A stretch of 64,000 bases of DNA from Chromobacterium haemolyticum DSM 19808 (GTDB lineage: Bacteria; Pseudomonadota; Gammaproteobacteria; Burkholderiales; Chromobacteriaceae). The position numbers and the translations under genes are program-made. Numbering within the stretch: position 1 is the stretch's first letter; every line of letters starts with the position of its first letter. The stretch covers positions 124,001-188,000 of the forward strand of contig NZ_JONK01000001.1 of NCBI RefSeq assembly GCF_000711885.1, read 5' to 3'. Of the stretch, positions 21,355 to 28,887 are shown one piece after another. Below the pieces are notes generated by a model. It was not told the DNA's origin. It did not search any database and worked only from the letters and a program-made list of their open reading frames with translations.

Positions 21355-21490
21355 CGGTGCAATCGGCGCGGCCGGTCGCCGCCATCACGCCGCTGTCGCC
21401 CTGTTCGGCAAGCCGGTTAGTCTGGCCGCGATGCTGGCGATCGCGGCGATCTTGTTTTCAGTGGTGCAACTCAAGCAAGTGAAAGATTGA
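21355..21490 (+). pseudogene. 3' remnant of an SMR-family efflux gene
   Basis: The end of this frame reads VALFGKPVSLAAMLAIAAILFSVVQLKQVKD, matching the last membrane helix and end of small multidrug resistance (SMR) proteins. The 5' part is not readable as an SMR protein in any one frame. It lies one base before the second SMR remnant, as in paired SMR (EbrAB/YkkCD-like) operons. Confidence 0.5.
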
Positions 21491-21491
21491 T

Positions 21492-21811
21492 ATGGATTAG
21501 TTTTATCTGTTGGCGGCGGGCGTGCTTGAAATCCTGGCAGTGGTGGGTGTCCGGGACATTGCGTTGAAACGCCATGCCAGAGGCTGCGCATTGTATGCGC
21601 TGGGCCTGAGCAGCTCCTTATTCCTAACTCTATCTGGCGATGAAAACCATACAAATGTCGACTGTCTATACCGCGTATACCAGGATTGGCGTGGTGGGCA
21701 CGGTGGTGACCGGCATCTTGTTTTGGGGCGATAAAAAGAGCCACAAGGAGTTTGCCTCTCTGTCGCTGCTGGTCGCATCCATCGTCGCGCTCAAGACCGC
21801 CGGCTATCGCA
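21492..21811 (+). pseudogene. Frameshifted SMR-family efflux gene
   Basis: The frame starts ATG GAT TAG, where intact SMR proteins have Met-Asp-Trp or similar, so a TGG-to-TAG change blocks translation. After it the sequence reads FYLLAAGVLEILAVVGV with the membrane Glu, then LYALGLSSSLFLTLS. Near 21633-21640 the homology shifts frame into LAMKTIQMSTVYTAYTRIG and VVGTVVTGILFWG, ending VASIVALKTAG. Joined, these make one complete SMR protein of about 105 aa with four helices. With a nonsense codon and a frameshift the gene is dead. Its end abuts the convergent ampC gene. Confidence 0.7.
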
Positions 21812-21814
21812 CGC

Positions 21815-22981
21815 TCATGGTTGGGCGCCCGGCGCCAGCCCGCGGTCCAGCCGAGCCAGGATGCGGTAGGCTGCGCTCACTCGTTCGGCCAGCGGATAGG
21901 ACTTGTTGGCCAATAGCACGATGCCCAGCCGCTTTTCCGGGATATAGGCGGCGTAAGCCGAAAAGCCGTTGGTGGAACCCGTCTTGTTGATGAAGTCCCG
22001 CGGTTGCGGCGGCAGCGGCGGATCCAGGCGCTGTGCCGGCATGCCCTGATAGATGTAGGCGGGAGAGTTACTGCTTAGCAGCCGGGGCAAGGCCACTGGA
22101 TACGGATATTGTTCCCAGATCAGGCTTTGGGTCAATTCTCCGGCGCGGTAGTAGCCGATATGAGTGTCCTCGAGCGCGGCTTGCAGCTTGGGCGCCATGG
22201 GCAACAGGCCCATATTGGCGTTGAGGAAGCGGGCCAAGTCTGCCGCGCTGGACTTGACGCCGTAGGCCTCATCCGCCAACACGGCCGGGGTCAGCCGCGC
22301 GGGCCGGTCGTTCTTGTCGTAGCCCTGGGCGTAGTCGCGCATTCTCTGGAAAGGGACGTTGACGAAGCTGTTGTCCATGCCCAGCTTGGCGAAGAGTCTG
22401 CCTTCCACCGCCGCCGCATAGGGCATGCGCATGCTGGCGGCGGCGATCTGGCCCAGGACCCCGATGCCGATATTGGAATAGATCCGTTGGCTGCCCACTG
22501 GCTGTCTGGGACGCCAGCGCCGCATGAATCGCCGCAACTGGCCGGCGTTGTCGACGTTGTCCGGCACGAACAAGGGAAGGCCGGAGGTCTGAGTGCCCAG
22601 GTTCAGCAGCGTGACCCGCTCCAGGCCGCCGCCGCTCTGTGCCGGGAGGTGCTGGGTCACGGGATCGGCCAGCGAGAGCCGGCCCTCGGTCTGGGCGTAG
22701 CTGGCCAGCGCGGCGGTGAAGGTTTTGCTGAGCGAGCCGATCTCGAACAGCGTGGCGCTCGTCACCGGCCTTTGGTCGGTTTTAGAAGCGACGCCGTAGT
22801 TGTAGACCTGGACGCCGCCGTCGACGGCGAGGCCCACCGCCATGCCGGGTATGCCGTTTTTGCGCATCAGCGCCGGGATCTCCGCGTCCACGGCGGCCTG
22901 GGGCGAAGGCGCGGCTGCCAGAGCGTGAGCGGATAGTGCGGCGCAGAACAGCGGCAGGATGCGGCGATTGATTAAGGGCAT
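21815..22981 (-). CDS. ampC: Class C beta-lactamase (AmpC)
   Basis: A 388-aa exported serine beta-lactamase, the usual AmpC length. Residues 1-22 are a signal peptide ending in AHALAAA. The three active-site motifs are intact: S83-L-S-K86 with the nucleophile in FEIGSLSKTFTAAL, Y168-S-N170 (class C YxN) in QRIYSNIGIG, and K333-T-G335 in FINKTGSTNGFSAY. The GLDG-like N-terminal AVGLAVDGGVQVYNYG and the C-terminal PEKRLGIVLLANKSYP are typical. It acts in the periplasm on beta-lactams, mainly cephalosporins in this class. No divergent ampR is adjacent, so AmpR-type induction is not indicated locally. Chromosomal AmpC enzymes are known in Chromobacterium. A related AmpH-type gene lies upstream on the same strand. 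Confidence 0.93.
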   Translation of the reverse strand: MPLINRRILPLFCAALSAHALAAAPSPQAAVDAEIPALMRKNGIPGMAVGLAVDGGVQVYNYGVASKTDQRPVTSATLFEIGSLSKTFTAALASYAQTEGRLSLADPVTQHLPAQSGGGLERVTLLNLGTQTSGLPLFVPDNVDNAGQLRRFMRRWRPRQPVGSQRIYSNIGIGVLGQIAAASMRMPYAAAVEGRLFAKLGMDNSFVNVPFQRMRDYAQGYDKNDRPARLTPAVLADEAYGVKSSAADLARFLNANMGLLPMAPKLQAALEDTHIGYYRAGELTQSLIWEQYPYPVALPRLLSSNSPAYIYQGMPAQRLDPPLPPQPRDFINKTGSTNGFSAYAAYIPEKRLGIVLLANKSYPLAERVSAAYRILARLDRGLAPGAQP

Positions 22982-23096
22982 GACGATGCCTCCATCAAGA
23001 TATGGGAAGAGAAAGAACGGCGCGTCGGACGCGACGGAGGCCGGGCCGCGGTCGCCGCCTCTGCCGTTCCGGCTTGTCTGGGCCAGGGCTTGGAGT

Positions 23097-23167
23097 CTGT
23101 TTACGATCTAGCGAGACAAGGCGTTTTCAACGCGGTATCGCCGACGCGCAGCAGAGATCGTAAACAG
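23097..23167. repeat. Full short element with 13-bp terminal inverted repeats
   Basis: CTGTTTACGATCT (23097-23109) and AGATCGTAAACAG (23155-23167) are perfect inverted repeats enclosing 45 bp (GCGAGACAAGGCG, then ACGCGGTATCGCCGACGCG). Parts recur at 33390, 35149 and 39237. It is non-coding and looks like a MITE or REP-like element between ampC and ampH. Confidence 0.75.
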
Positions 23168-23171
23168 GTGG

Positions 23172-24284
23172 TCAGGAGCGGTTCAGCGCCAGCAGCAATT
23201 GATTGACGCCGTCGCTCATGGCCTGGTAGCGCGTCTGTTTGCCGCGGGTCAGCGCCACCCATACCGCCGTCTGCCGTTGGGGGTCGATGGCGACATAACT
23301 GAAGAAGCCGCCGCCGCCGGCGGTTTTTTGCAGGAAAGGTTGGGCGTTCGGCTGTTCGCGCAGAGCCACCCAGCCCAGACCCAACGCATCGGCCTTGCCG
23401 GGCACGTCCATGCCGGTAAGGCTGCGCAGCTCGGCGCGCTGATAGCGCATCTGGAAGGTTTGCTGATACAGGCGTTTGCGTTGCTCGTTCTGCGGCCGCA
23501 CCAAGTCTTGCAGCCAGCGTTGCATGTCGGCGGCGGTGGAATAGACGCCGCCGCTGCCTATGGCGGCGCTGGTATTGACGCAGGGGCTGGTTTCCACGCC
23601 GCGCAGCAGGCGCGCGCACTGGGCGGGGCTGGGGCTGAAGGTGGTGTCGCGCATGGCCAGCGGCCCGGTGACGGTGTCGCGCAGCAAGGTCGGATAGGGC
23701 TTGCCGGCGGCGACTGCCAGCGCGTCGGCTAGATAATCGTAAGCCAGGTTGGAGTATTGGGCGCTCTGTCCTGGCGCGAATCGGGTCTTGGTCTTGACCA
23801 GCCAGCGCCAGCGCTGTTGCTGATTGGGCCAGACGAATACGGGCGTGTCGCGCGGTTTGACGCCCGGCAACTCGCGGGGCAAGCCGCTGGTGTGGGTGGC
23901 CAGGTGCAGCAAGGTGATGGGCTGGCCGCCCAAGGCCTTGGCTGGCCGGGCGCCGGCCGGCGCGAACTTTTGCAACGGGTCGTCCAGTTTGAGCCGCTGA
24001 TCCAGCACCATGGCCGCCAGTACTTCGCTGGTCATCAGTTTGCTCAGGCTGGCGATGCGGAGCAGTGAGTTGGCGTCCGGCGTCTGGCGGCTGCCGGGGC
24101 GGGTTTCTCCGTAAAAACGTTGCAGGCTGCCTTGTTTGTCTATCACCACCATCACCATGCCCACCGCCTGGCTGTCTTTGAAGATGCGCTCGGCGTGCTG
24201 GTTTAGTTGGGCGATGGGCATGGCGGCCAGGCTCGCGGCCGGCAGGGCGGCCAGGGCCAGGCTGATGAATCCCTTTGTTCTCAT
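23172..24284 (-). CDS. ampH: AmpH-like penicillin-binding DD-peptidase / beta-lactamase-related protein
   Basis: A 370-aa exported protein starting at the ATG at 24284 with AAGGAAAG upstream; the longer frame lacks a signal peptide. Residues 1-21 are the signal. It follows E. coli AmpH closely along its length by memory: FYGETRPGS, RIASLSKLMTSE, THTSGLPRE, SNLAYDYLADAL, MRDTTFSPSPAQC, GSGGVYST and TGMDVPGKADALGLGW. The SxxK nucleophile is S79 with K82; YSN is 177-179. The third motif reads K320-T-A322 instead of KTG, within QKTAGGGGFF. AmpH is a DD-carboxypeptidase/endopeptidase in peptidoglycan recycling, so that role is likely, though the Gly-to-Ala change may affect activity. It is followed by the short repeat and then ampC. 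Confidence 0.88.
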   Translation of the reverse strand: MRTKGFISLALAALPAASLAAMPIAQLNQHAERIFKDSQAVGMVMVVIDKQGSLQRFYGETRPGSRQTPDANSLLRIASLSKLMTSEVLAAMVLDQRLKLDDPLQKFAPAGARPAKALGGQPITLLHLATHTSGLPRELPGVKPRDTPVFVWPNQQQRWRWLVKTKTRFAPGQSAQYSNLAYDYLADALAVAAGKPYPTLLRDTVTGPLAMRDTTFSPSPAQCARLLRGVETSPCVNTSAAIGSGGVYSTAADMQRWLQDLVRPQNEQRKRLYQQTFQMRYQRAELRSLTGMDVPGKADALGLGWVALREQPNAQPFLQKTAGGGGFFSYVAIDPQRQTAVWVALTRGKQTRYQAMSDGVNQLLLALNRS

Positions 24285-24624
24285 TGATCGTGCTTTCCTT
24301 GGGTGAGGCTGCGCATCATCGGCGCTGTCGATGGCATGCATTTTATGGGCGGCGGAAGCCGGCGGCATAGCGCGCAATCTGTAACGGCTGTAACCGATTG
24401 AGACGGTCTAGTCCAAAAGTACAGGCGTGCCCGGTTTTTGAGGTGCTATTACTGGCTAGTTGAAGTCCCTATCGCCGCCATTATCGGCCCCGCCTCGTCT
24501 GCGCCAAGGCGCCCGCCCCTGATTGACGACTTAGTGGCTGTTTGTTCGTCCGCTTCGCCCGTGCCGCTGCACGGAGAGGAGGAGAGACTCATGCTCTATC
24601 ACATGCAGAGCAAGAGGTAGAACC

Positions 24625-24704
24625 GCTGGCAAAACCCGCTTGAACCTGCAAGCCCGCGCCCTGAGGCGGTGCGGCGCGTTGTCGTTTGCGCAGGTTTTGC
24701 CAGC
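24625..24704 (+). promoter_or_regulatory. Long stem-loop in the leader of the repeat-protein gene
   Basis: GCTGGCAAAACC (24625-24636) and GGTTTTGCCAGC (24693-24704) are perfect 12-bp inverted repeats around a GC-rich 56-nt interior that can itself fold. No T-run follows, so it is not an ordinary terminator. A cis-acting RNA switch or an sRNA-like structure is possible. Confidence 0.5.
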
Positions 24705-24723
24705 TGCTGTTGCCGTATGGAGG

Positions 24724-24744
24724 ACGCCGGCTTTGCGCCGGCGT
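24724..24744 (+). promoter_or_regulatory. Second leader hairpin
   Basis: ACGCCGGC / GCCGGCGT form a perfect 8-bp stem with a 5-nt loop, 24 bp before the ribosome-binding site of the gene at 24781. No T-run follows. Confidence 0.5.
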
Positions 24745-24780
24745 TGGGGCAGCTGACTTACCTTTATGGAGGAAAGTGTC

Positions 24781-25482
24781 ATGCCATCAGTCAATCAGTT
24801 TGCTTATGTGCCCAATACCAGCACCTACAAATTCGCCTATGGCGGGTCCATTCCCAATATGGCGATTGCCAATATGCCCAACGATACCAATTGGGCGCGT
24901 TGGACCATGCTCAACGACGGTGAGTACTACCGGATGTATTTCTTCAAGGGCAGCAGCGCGGATACCCTGTATCAGGCCGCGTTCAATCCGGCCACGTCCA
25001 AGTACGAGTTCGGCTTCCACTCCATCCCGGAGTTGAAGATCACCGGCGCGCCGCCGGACGCGGACGCCAGCAGCGTGTCCATGCTCTACGATGGCAGCAC
25101 CAGCACGTATCGGCTGTATTTGCGGCGTTTGGGCGCGCCCACGGTGCTGTACCAGTTTGGCTTCAACCGTTCCACCAACCACTATGAGTACGGCTATAAC
25201 TCCATTCCCACTTTGAACGTCACCGGCGCGCCGGGAGATACGGATTTCCACCGTTGGTCGATGTTGTTCGACGGCAGCACCTATCGCTTGTACGCCTTCA
25301 AGGTGGGCAGCGTGGACACCTTCTACCAGTTCGGCTACAACCCGCAGACCCAGGCGTATCAATATGGTCACGACTCCATTCCCATCCTGACCCTGGTGGG
25401 CACGCCGGCCAACAGCAATCTGACCAGTATGTCGATGCTGTTCGGGCAGGGCGATTACCGCTTCTATTTCCAGACCTTGTGA
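24781..25482 (+). CDS. Four-fold tandem-repeat beta protein, function unknown
   Basis: A 233-aa protein with GGAGG 8 nt before the ATG at 24781. It consists of four repeats of about 55-60 residues beginning near residues 6, 68, 127 and 185. Each has the pattern YxFGFNxxTxxYEYGxxSIPxLxVTGAP, then a segment with S/WTMLFDGxxYRLYxFK and DTxYQF. Repeats 2 and 3 are the most alike; the last is cut short after YRFYF. The high Tyr/Phe/Trp content and alternating strands suggest a beta-propeller or beta-prism lectin-like fold. No signal peptide is seen. I recognise no named family. It lies alone on the plus strand, convergent with the biosynthetic operon. Confidence 0.75.
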   Translation: MPSVNQFAYVPNTSTYKFAYGGSIPNMAIANMPNDTNWARWTMLNDGEYYRMYFFKGSSADTLYQAAFNPATSKYEFGFHSIPELKITGAPPDADASSVSMLYDGSTSTYRLYLRRLGAPTVLYQFGFNRSTNHYEYGYNSIPTLNVTGAPGDTDFHRWSMLFDGSTYRLYAFKVGSVDTFYQFGYNPQTQAYQYGHDSIPILTLVGTPANSNLTSMSMLFGQGDYRFYFQTL

Positions 25483-25566
25483 GCGGGCGGGCGAGAACGG
25501 CGGACGGCCGGGATGGCGGTCCGCCGGGGGCAGCTTGTTCGAAGTCAGTGGATGTTGAACAGGCGT

Positions 25567-26757
25567 TCAGGCCCGCAGGTCCACGATGGGCGGCGTTTTG
25601 CTGGTGATGGGGTCCAGCCGCCATTGTGCTCGCGCCGCCGGTATGAGCGCGACGGCGCAGGTGTCCGCCTGGCCGAGCAAGGCCGTCAGGCGCGAGCGCA
25701 AGGCCGCCTCCGCGGGGGCGGGCAGCGGGCCGGCCAGCAGCAGGGTCAGCCGCTCGCGGCCGCTTGGGTCGCGGTCCAGTTGGATCTGGAAGCCGTCTTC
25801 CGCGCCGGCCAGCTTCGCGAAGTCGTCCAGTTCGTAAGTGGTTTCATTGAGACGGAAGGAGCGGCCGTCGCGACCGCGCAATTCCAGCCAGCGTTCACCG
25901 TCGCGCTCCACCCAGCGGCCGATGTCGCCCACGCAGTAGCGAAACACCGGAAAGCGCCGCCGCCAGGCGTTGCTGACTGCAATGCGGCCGTAACCGGCGG
26001 CGTCCGGCTGCAGGATCTCCACCGCCACCCGCGGCAGCACCCGAAACAGGCCGGGGCGGCGGCTGGCGTCGCTCCAGGCCCAGATGCCGGTTTCCGCGCC
26101 GCCGTATAGTGACCAGACCTGACCCGCGCCCAAAGCGGCGCGCAGCCGCGCGAGAGTGGATGCGTGCAGGGTTTCACCGGCGTAGAGCAGTTGCGGAATC
26201 TCCAAACGCTCATCCGCGGCCTCCAGGTGGGCGGCGAACAGCGCCAGCCGCGACGGGGTGCCCAATATATGGCTGGGGCGGAACTGCCGCGCCGCGGCCA
26301 GGATGTCGGCGTCGGCGGCGTGGGCGCTCATCGGCAGGGTGGTGGCCTGGCAGCGCTCCAGCACATCGTCGACGATGGCGGCGGTGCGGTAGAGGTTGGC
26401 GTAGCCAAACAGATTCAGGGCGATGCTGGCGGGGCCGAACACCCCGTCGGCGCGCAGCCGGTCCGCCAGCGCCTGTCGTTGGGCCAGGTTTTCCGCGATA
26501 TCCACCGGGAAAATCAGCGCCGCCTGGGTGCTGCCGCCGGAGCGCACCAGATAGAGGCCGGAAGCCTCCCGTTCCGGCGCAAACGACGCCAGCGCGGCTT
26601 GCAGAACCGCTTTTTCCAGCGGCTGCGCGGCGTCGGCGCAGTCTACGCCGCGGTAGAGCGTCTGATAGAAGGGATGGGCGCGGGCAAGCTCGAAACACTC
26701 TCGCAACAAGGCTTGCTGACGGGCCGGCGCGGAAGGCTGGGTCAGCGGCGCGTTCAT
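25567..26757 (-). CDS. PaaK-like adenylate-forming enzyme
   Basis: A 396-aa protein of the phenylacetate-CoA ligase (PaaK/CapK) branch of adenylating enzymes. The phosphate-binding loop reads LVRSGGSTQAALIF, the A5-type motif YGGAETGIWAW, the A7-type GDIGRWVERDGERWLELRGRDGRSF, and a late Lys in PITSKTPPIVD may be the catalytic one. It should activate a carboxylate as an acyl-adenylate, to be passed to CoA or to an amine. The start is the ATG at 26757, overlapping the end of the glycosyltransferase gene (ATGA), so the two are translationally coupled. It is the last gene of a four-gene operon. The substrate cannot be read from the sequence; the loops differ from classical phenylacetate ligases. 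Confidence 0.82.
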   Translation of the reverse strand: MNAPLTQPSAPARQQALLRECFELARAHPFYQTLYRGVDCADAAQPLEKAVLQAALASFAPEREASGLYLVRSGGSTQAALIFPVDIAENLAQRQALADRLRADGVFGPASIALNLFGYANLYRTAAIVDDVLERCQATTLPMSAHAADADILAAARQFRPSHILGTPSRLALFAAHLEAADERLEIPQLLYAGETLHASTLARLRAALGAGQVWSLYGGAETGIWAWSDASRRPGLFRVLPRVAVEILQPDAAGYGRIAVSNAWRRRFPVFRYCVGDIGRWVERDGERWLELRGRDGRSFRLNETTYELDDFAKLAGAEDGFQIQLDRDPSGRERLTLLLAGPLPAPAEAALRSRLTALLGQADTCAVALIPAARAQWRLDPITSKTPPIVDLRA

Positions 26758-27680
26758 GCCGGCAGCCTCGCCGCGTCTGTTTGCGGCAGCCCCAGCTGGA
26801 TCAGCAGCGGGCGATGGCGGGCCAGGAAGGCGCGCCGCTGCGCCGCGTCCGGCAGCGACTCCTGCGCGTAATCCAGCCAGCGCTGCGCCAGCATGCGAGC
26901 CAGGCGCAGCTCGTCCGCGTCCTGGCTGCCGGCATAGCGCAGCACGGTGGGCGGGGTGGCCAGCAGCCGCCAATCCCGGCACGGCCGGTGTGACAGGCTG
27001 TCCGCCAGAATGCGGAAGCGAATCAGCGGAGCGGACAGCACTCCGGCGCGCCCGCCGTGCGCGACAATCTCCTTCAGCACCCGATACCAGAAATCGATGC
27101 CCTCGTTCAAGCGCGCGCCGGCCACGTAGCGCTGCGTCAGCAGCCATTGCCGCCGCGCGGCCACATTGCTGGCCCGGCCCATGAAAAAATCAGGATGGCC
27201 GGCGGTGCGCAGCGGGCGCGGAAGCAGGAAAACTTCGTCCTCCAGGGGCTCCCACTCCGCGCGCAGCGCGTCCAGTTGCGGGAAGCGCTCCTCCTGCGGC
27301 GCGCTGTCATAGCCCAGCACCGCCAGGTCCAGCCGGTGCTCGTTCATTTTTTGCTCCAGCAAGCGCAGGCAGTCCGGGCGGTAGCAGTCGTCCGCGTCCA
27401 GAAAGCTCACTAGTTCGCCGCCCGCCAGCGCCAGCCCTGCGTTTCGCGCCGCGCCGGGGCCGCTGTTGCGCGGCAGCCGCAGCAGCACGCTGCGGGTATG
27501 GCTTAAATCCTGAGCGTGGTGGCGCAAGGCGTGTTCCGCCGCCTCGGCGCTGTCGTCGGTGCTGGCGTCGTCGACGATGATGATCTCGTGCGGCGCTTTC
27601 TCCTGCGCCGCCAGCGAGGCGATGGTTTCACCGATGTAGGCGCGTTTGTTGTACAGCGGAATAATGACGGAATGCCGCAT
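26754..27680 (-). CDS. Family 2 glycosyltransferase
   Basis: A 308-aa cytoplasmic glycosyltransferase of GT-A fold. It opens HSVIIPLYNKRAYIGETIASLAAQ, followed by EIIIVDDASTDDS (nucleotide-sugar binding Asp), GPGAARNAGLALAGGELVSFLDADD (the DxD metal motif) and a C-terminal half with LNEGIDFWYRVLKEIVAHGG, where the Glu-Gly-x-Asp is a plausible catalytic-base region. No membrane helix follows, so it probably glycosylates a small molecule or a carrier-bound intermediate and not a polymer across the membrane. It lies 22 bp after the ATP-grasp gene and overlaps the adenylating enzyme gene by four bases, as part of the same operon. Donor and acceptor are unknown. Confidence 0.88.
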   Translation of the reverse strand: MRHSVIIPLYNKRAYIGETIASLAAQEKAPHEIIIVDDASTDDSAEAAEHALRHHAQDLSHTRSVLLRLPRNSGPGAARNAGLALAGGELVSFLDADDCYRPDCLRLLEQKMNEHRLDLAVLGYDSAPQEERFPQLDALRAEWEPLEDEVFLLPRPLRTAGHPDFFMGRASNVAARRQWLLTQRYVAGARLNEGIDFWYRVLKEIVAHGGRAGVLSAPLIRFRILADSLSHRPCRDWRLLATPPTVLRYAGSQDADELRLARMLAQRWLDYAQESLPDAAQRRAFLARHRPLLIQLGLPQTDAARLPA

Positions 27681-27702
27681 GAAGCCCCCTGTGCAAACCG
27701 AT

Positions 27703-28887
27703 TCAGGCCGCGGCGGCGGCGGAGTACAGCTTGCCGCGGCGTTGGTGCAGATTGATGATCAACTCGTCCGAACCGCGAAACACGCCGGGGCCGTAACTTT
27801 CCGCGTCGCGGCATAGCTGCATGCCCACCAGCCGGATGAGCTGTCGGCTTTCCGGGTCCTCGAATTCGCTTTGTTCAATATAGTTTTGAAACATGTACCG
27901 CGGCCATTGCTCCCGCACCAGCTTGCGCCAGGCGGCTTCGCCGCAGGCGGAGCGCACCAGCGAGCCCAGGCCGCGTCCGCCGCTGCTGGGCTTGGCGATG
28001 AAATCGCCGGGAAGCGCCAACAGGGCTTCGGCTTCCTCCTGCGAAGCCGGCGCGAAGGAGGGGATCAGAAAGGGCCGGAGGGCGGCGTAATCATCGGTGT
28101 CCAGGCAGTCCCGCATGATGTCCTCCCGATTCAGGACCGCCAGAGAACGCTTGTCGTGCACCAGGATCAGCGTGCGGATGTCGTTGAAATAAGCGCCGCT
28201 ATCCAGCAACTGATCCAGCGCTTTGTCCGGCAGTAGCGGCAGTTCGCTACGGTCCATTTCCAGAATGCAGCGATCCACTGCGCGGCCGTTCAGCCACAGT
28301 TTGCCGTTGCGGACGCTGAGCGCTTCCGGCCGGGCGGACAGAAAGTGAGCGCCGTCGCGCCGCAGCGTTTCCGCCAGCAGAAAAATCTCGGTGCCGGGCT
28401 CGCGGGCGTGCACAAGCGCCACCACGCAGCCGGGCGGGTGCCATTGACGCAGCGTTTTCAAGAAGGCGTCGTCTCCCTCAGCCTGGCCCAGCCAGTGGCT
28501 GATCATCCATCCGTTCATTGGATAGCGCGCGCCCACCTCGCAGATGCGCGGCAGGCCCTCGCGGTCGTAAATGAAGTCCGGACGGTAAAATCCCACGCGG
28601 TAAGGCCGGCCGTGAGCGTGCAGCAGCAGCGCCTCCATCGCTTTGGGCAACTGATAAAGCGCCCGGATGCGAGGGTCCAGGAAATAGCGGCCGACGATGG
28701 CCCGGAACGCGGCGTCCAGCAGCGCGCTCAGACGATGCAGGCTGCTCAGATAGCCGGCGGACACTTCCACGCGGGCGCGCGCCAGCTGCTCCGGGGCGAA
28801 CAGCGGCGGCGTGCCCGGCGGCCAGGCGGGCGGCGCGGCGGCGGCCTGATCCGCCAGCCGCAAGAGCGGCGGTTCGGTTCCGCTCAC
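27703..28887 (-). CDS. ATP-grasp-like ligase
   Basis: A 394-aa soluble protein. The section DFIAKPSSGGRGLGSLV looks like the flexible Lys/Gly-rich ATP-binding loop of ATP-grasp enzymes, followed by YMFQNYIEQSEFEDPESRQLIRLVGMQLC and ending FRGSDELIINLHQRRGKLY, where Asn and acidic residues could bind metal. Its N-terminal half (GRPYRVGFYRPDFIYDREGLPRICEVGARYPMNG) recalls glutathionylspermidine-synthase-like ATP-grasp proteins, which also have FY-x-P-D. It would form an amide bond from a carboxylate using ATP. The start overlaps the stop of the heme-oxygenase-like gene by four bases. Exact family and substrate are unclear. Confidence 0.7.
   Translation of the reverse strand: MSGTEPPLLRLADQAAAAPPAWPPGTPPLFAPEQLARARVEVSAGYLSSLHRLSALLDAAFRAIVGRYFLDPRIRALYQLPKAMEALLLHAHGRPYRVGFYRPDFIYDREGLPRICEVGARYPMNGWMISHWLGQAEGDDAFLKTLRQWHPPGCVVALVHAREPGTEIFLLAETLRRDGAHFLSARPEALSVRNGKLWLNGRAVDRCILEMDRSELPLLPDKALDQLLDSGAYFNDIRTLILVHDKRSLAVLNREDIMRDCLDTDDYAALRPFLIPSFAPASQEEAEALLALPGDFIAKPSSGGRGLGSLVRSACGEAAWRKLVREQWPRYMFQNYIEQSEFEDPESRQLIRLVGMQLCRDAESYGPGVFRGSDELIINLHQRRGKLYSAAAAA

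Larger units (their letters stand above)
24285..24780. other. Divergent intergenic region with structured leader
   Basis: About 500 bp separate the divergent ampH and repeat-protein genes. No protein gene is credible. The right part forms two strong hairpins (24625-24704 and 24724-24744), probably in the leader of the gene at 24781. Confidence 0.55.

Noticed and set aside
21090-21362. Minus-strand small protein between the hybrid kinase and the SMR remnants
   Set aside because: It is Arg/Ser-rich without a ribosome-binding site; the region is better explained as decayed sequence.
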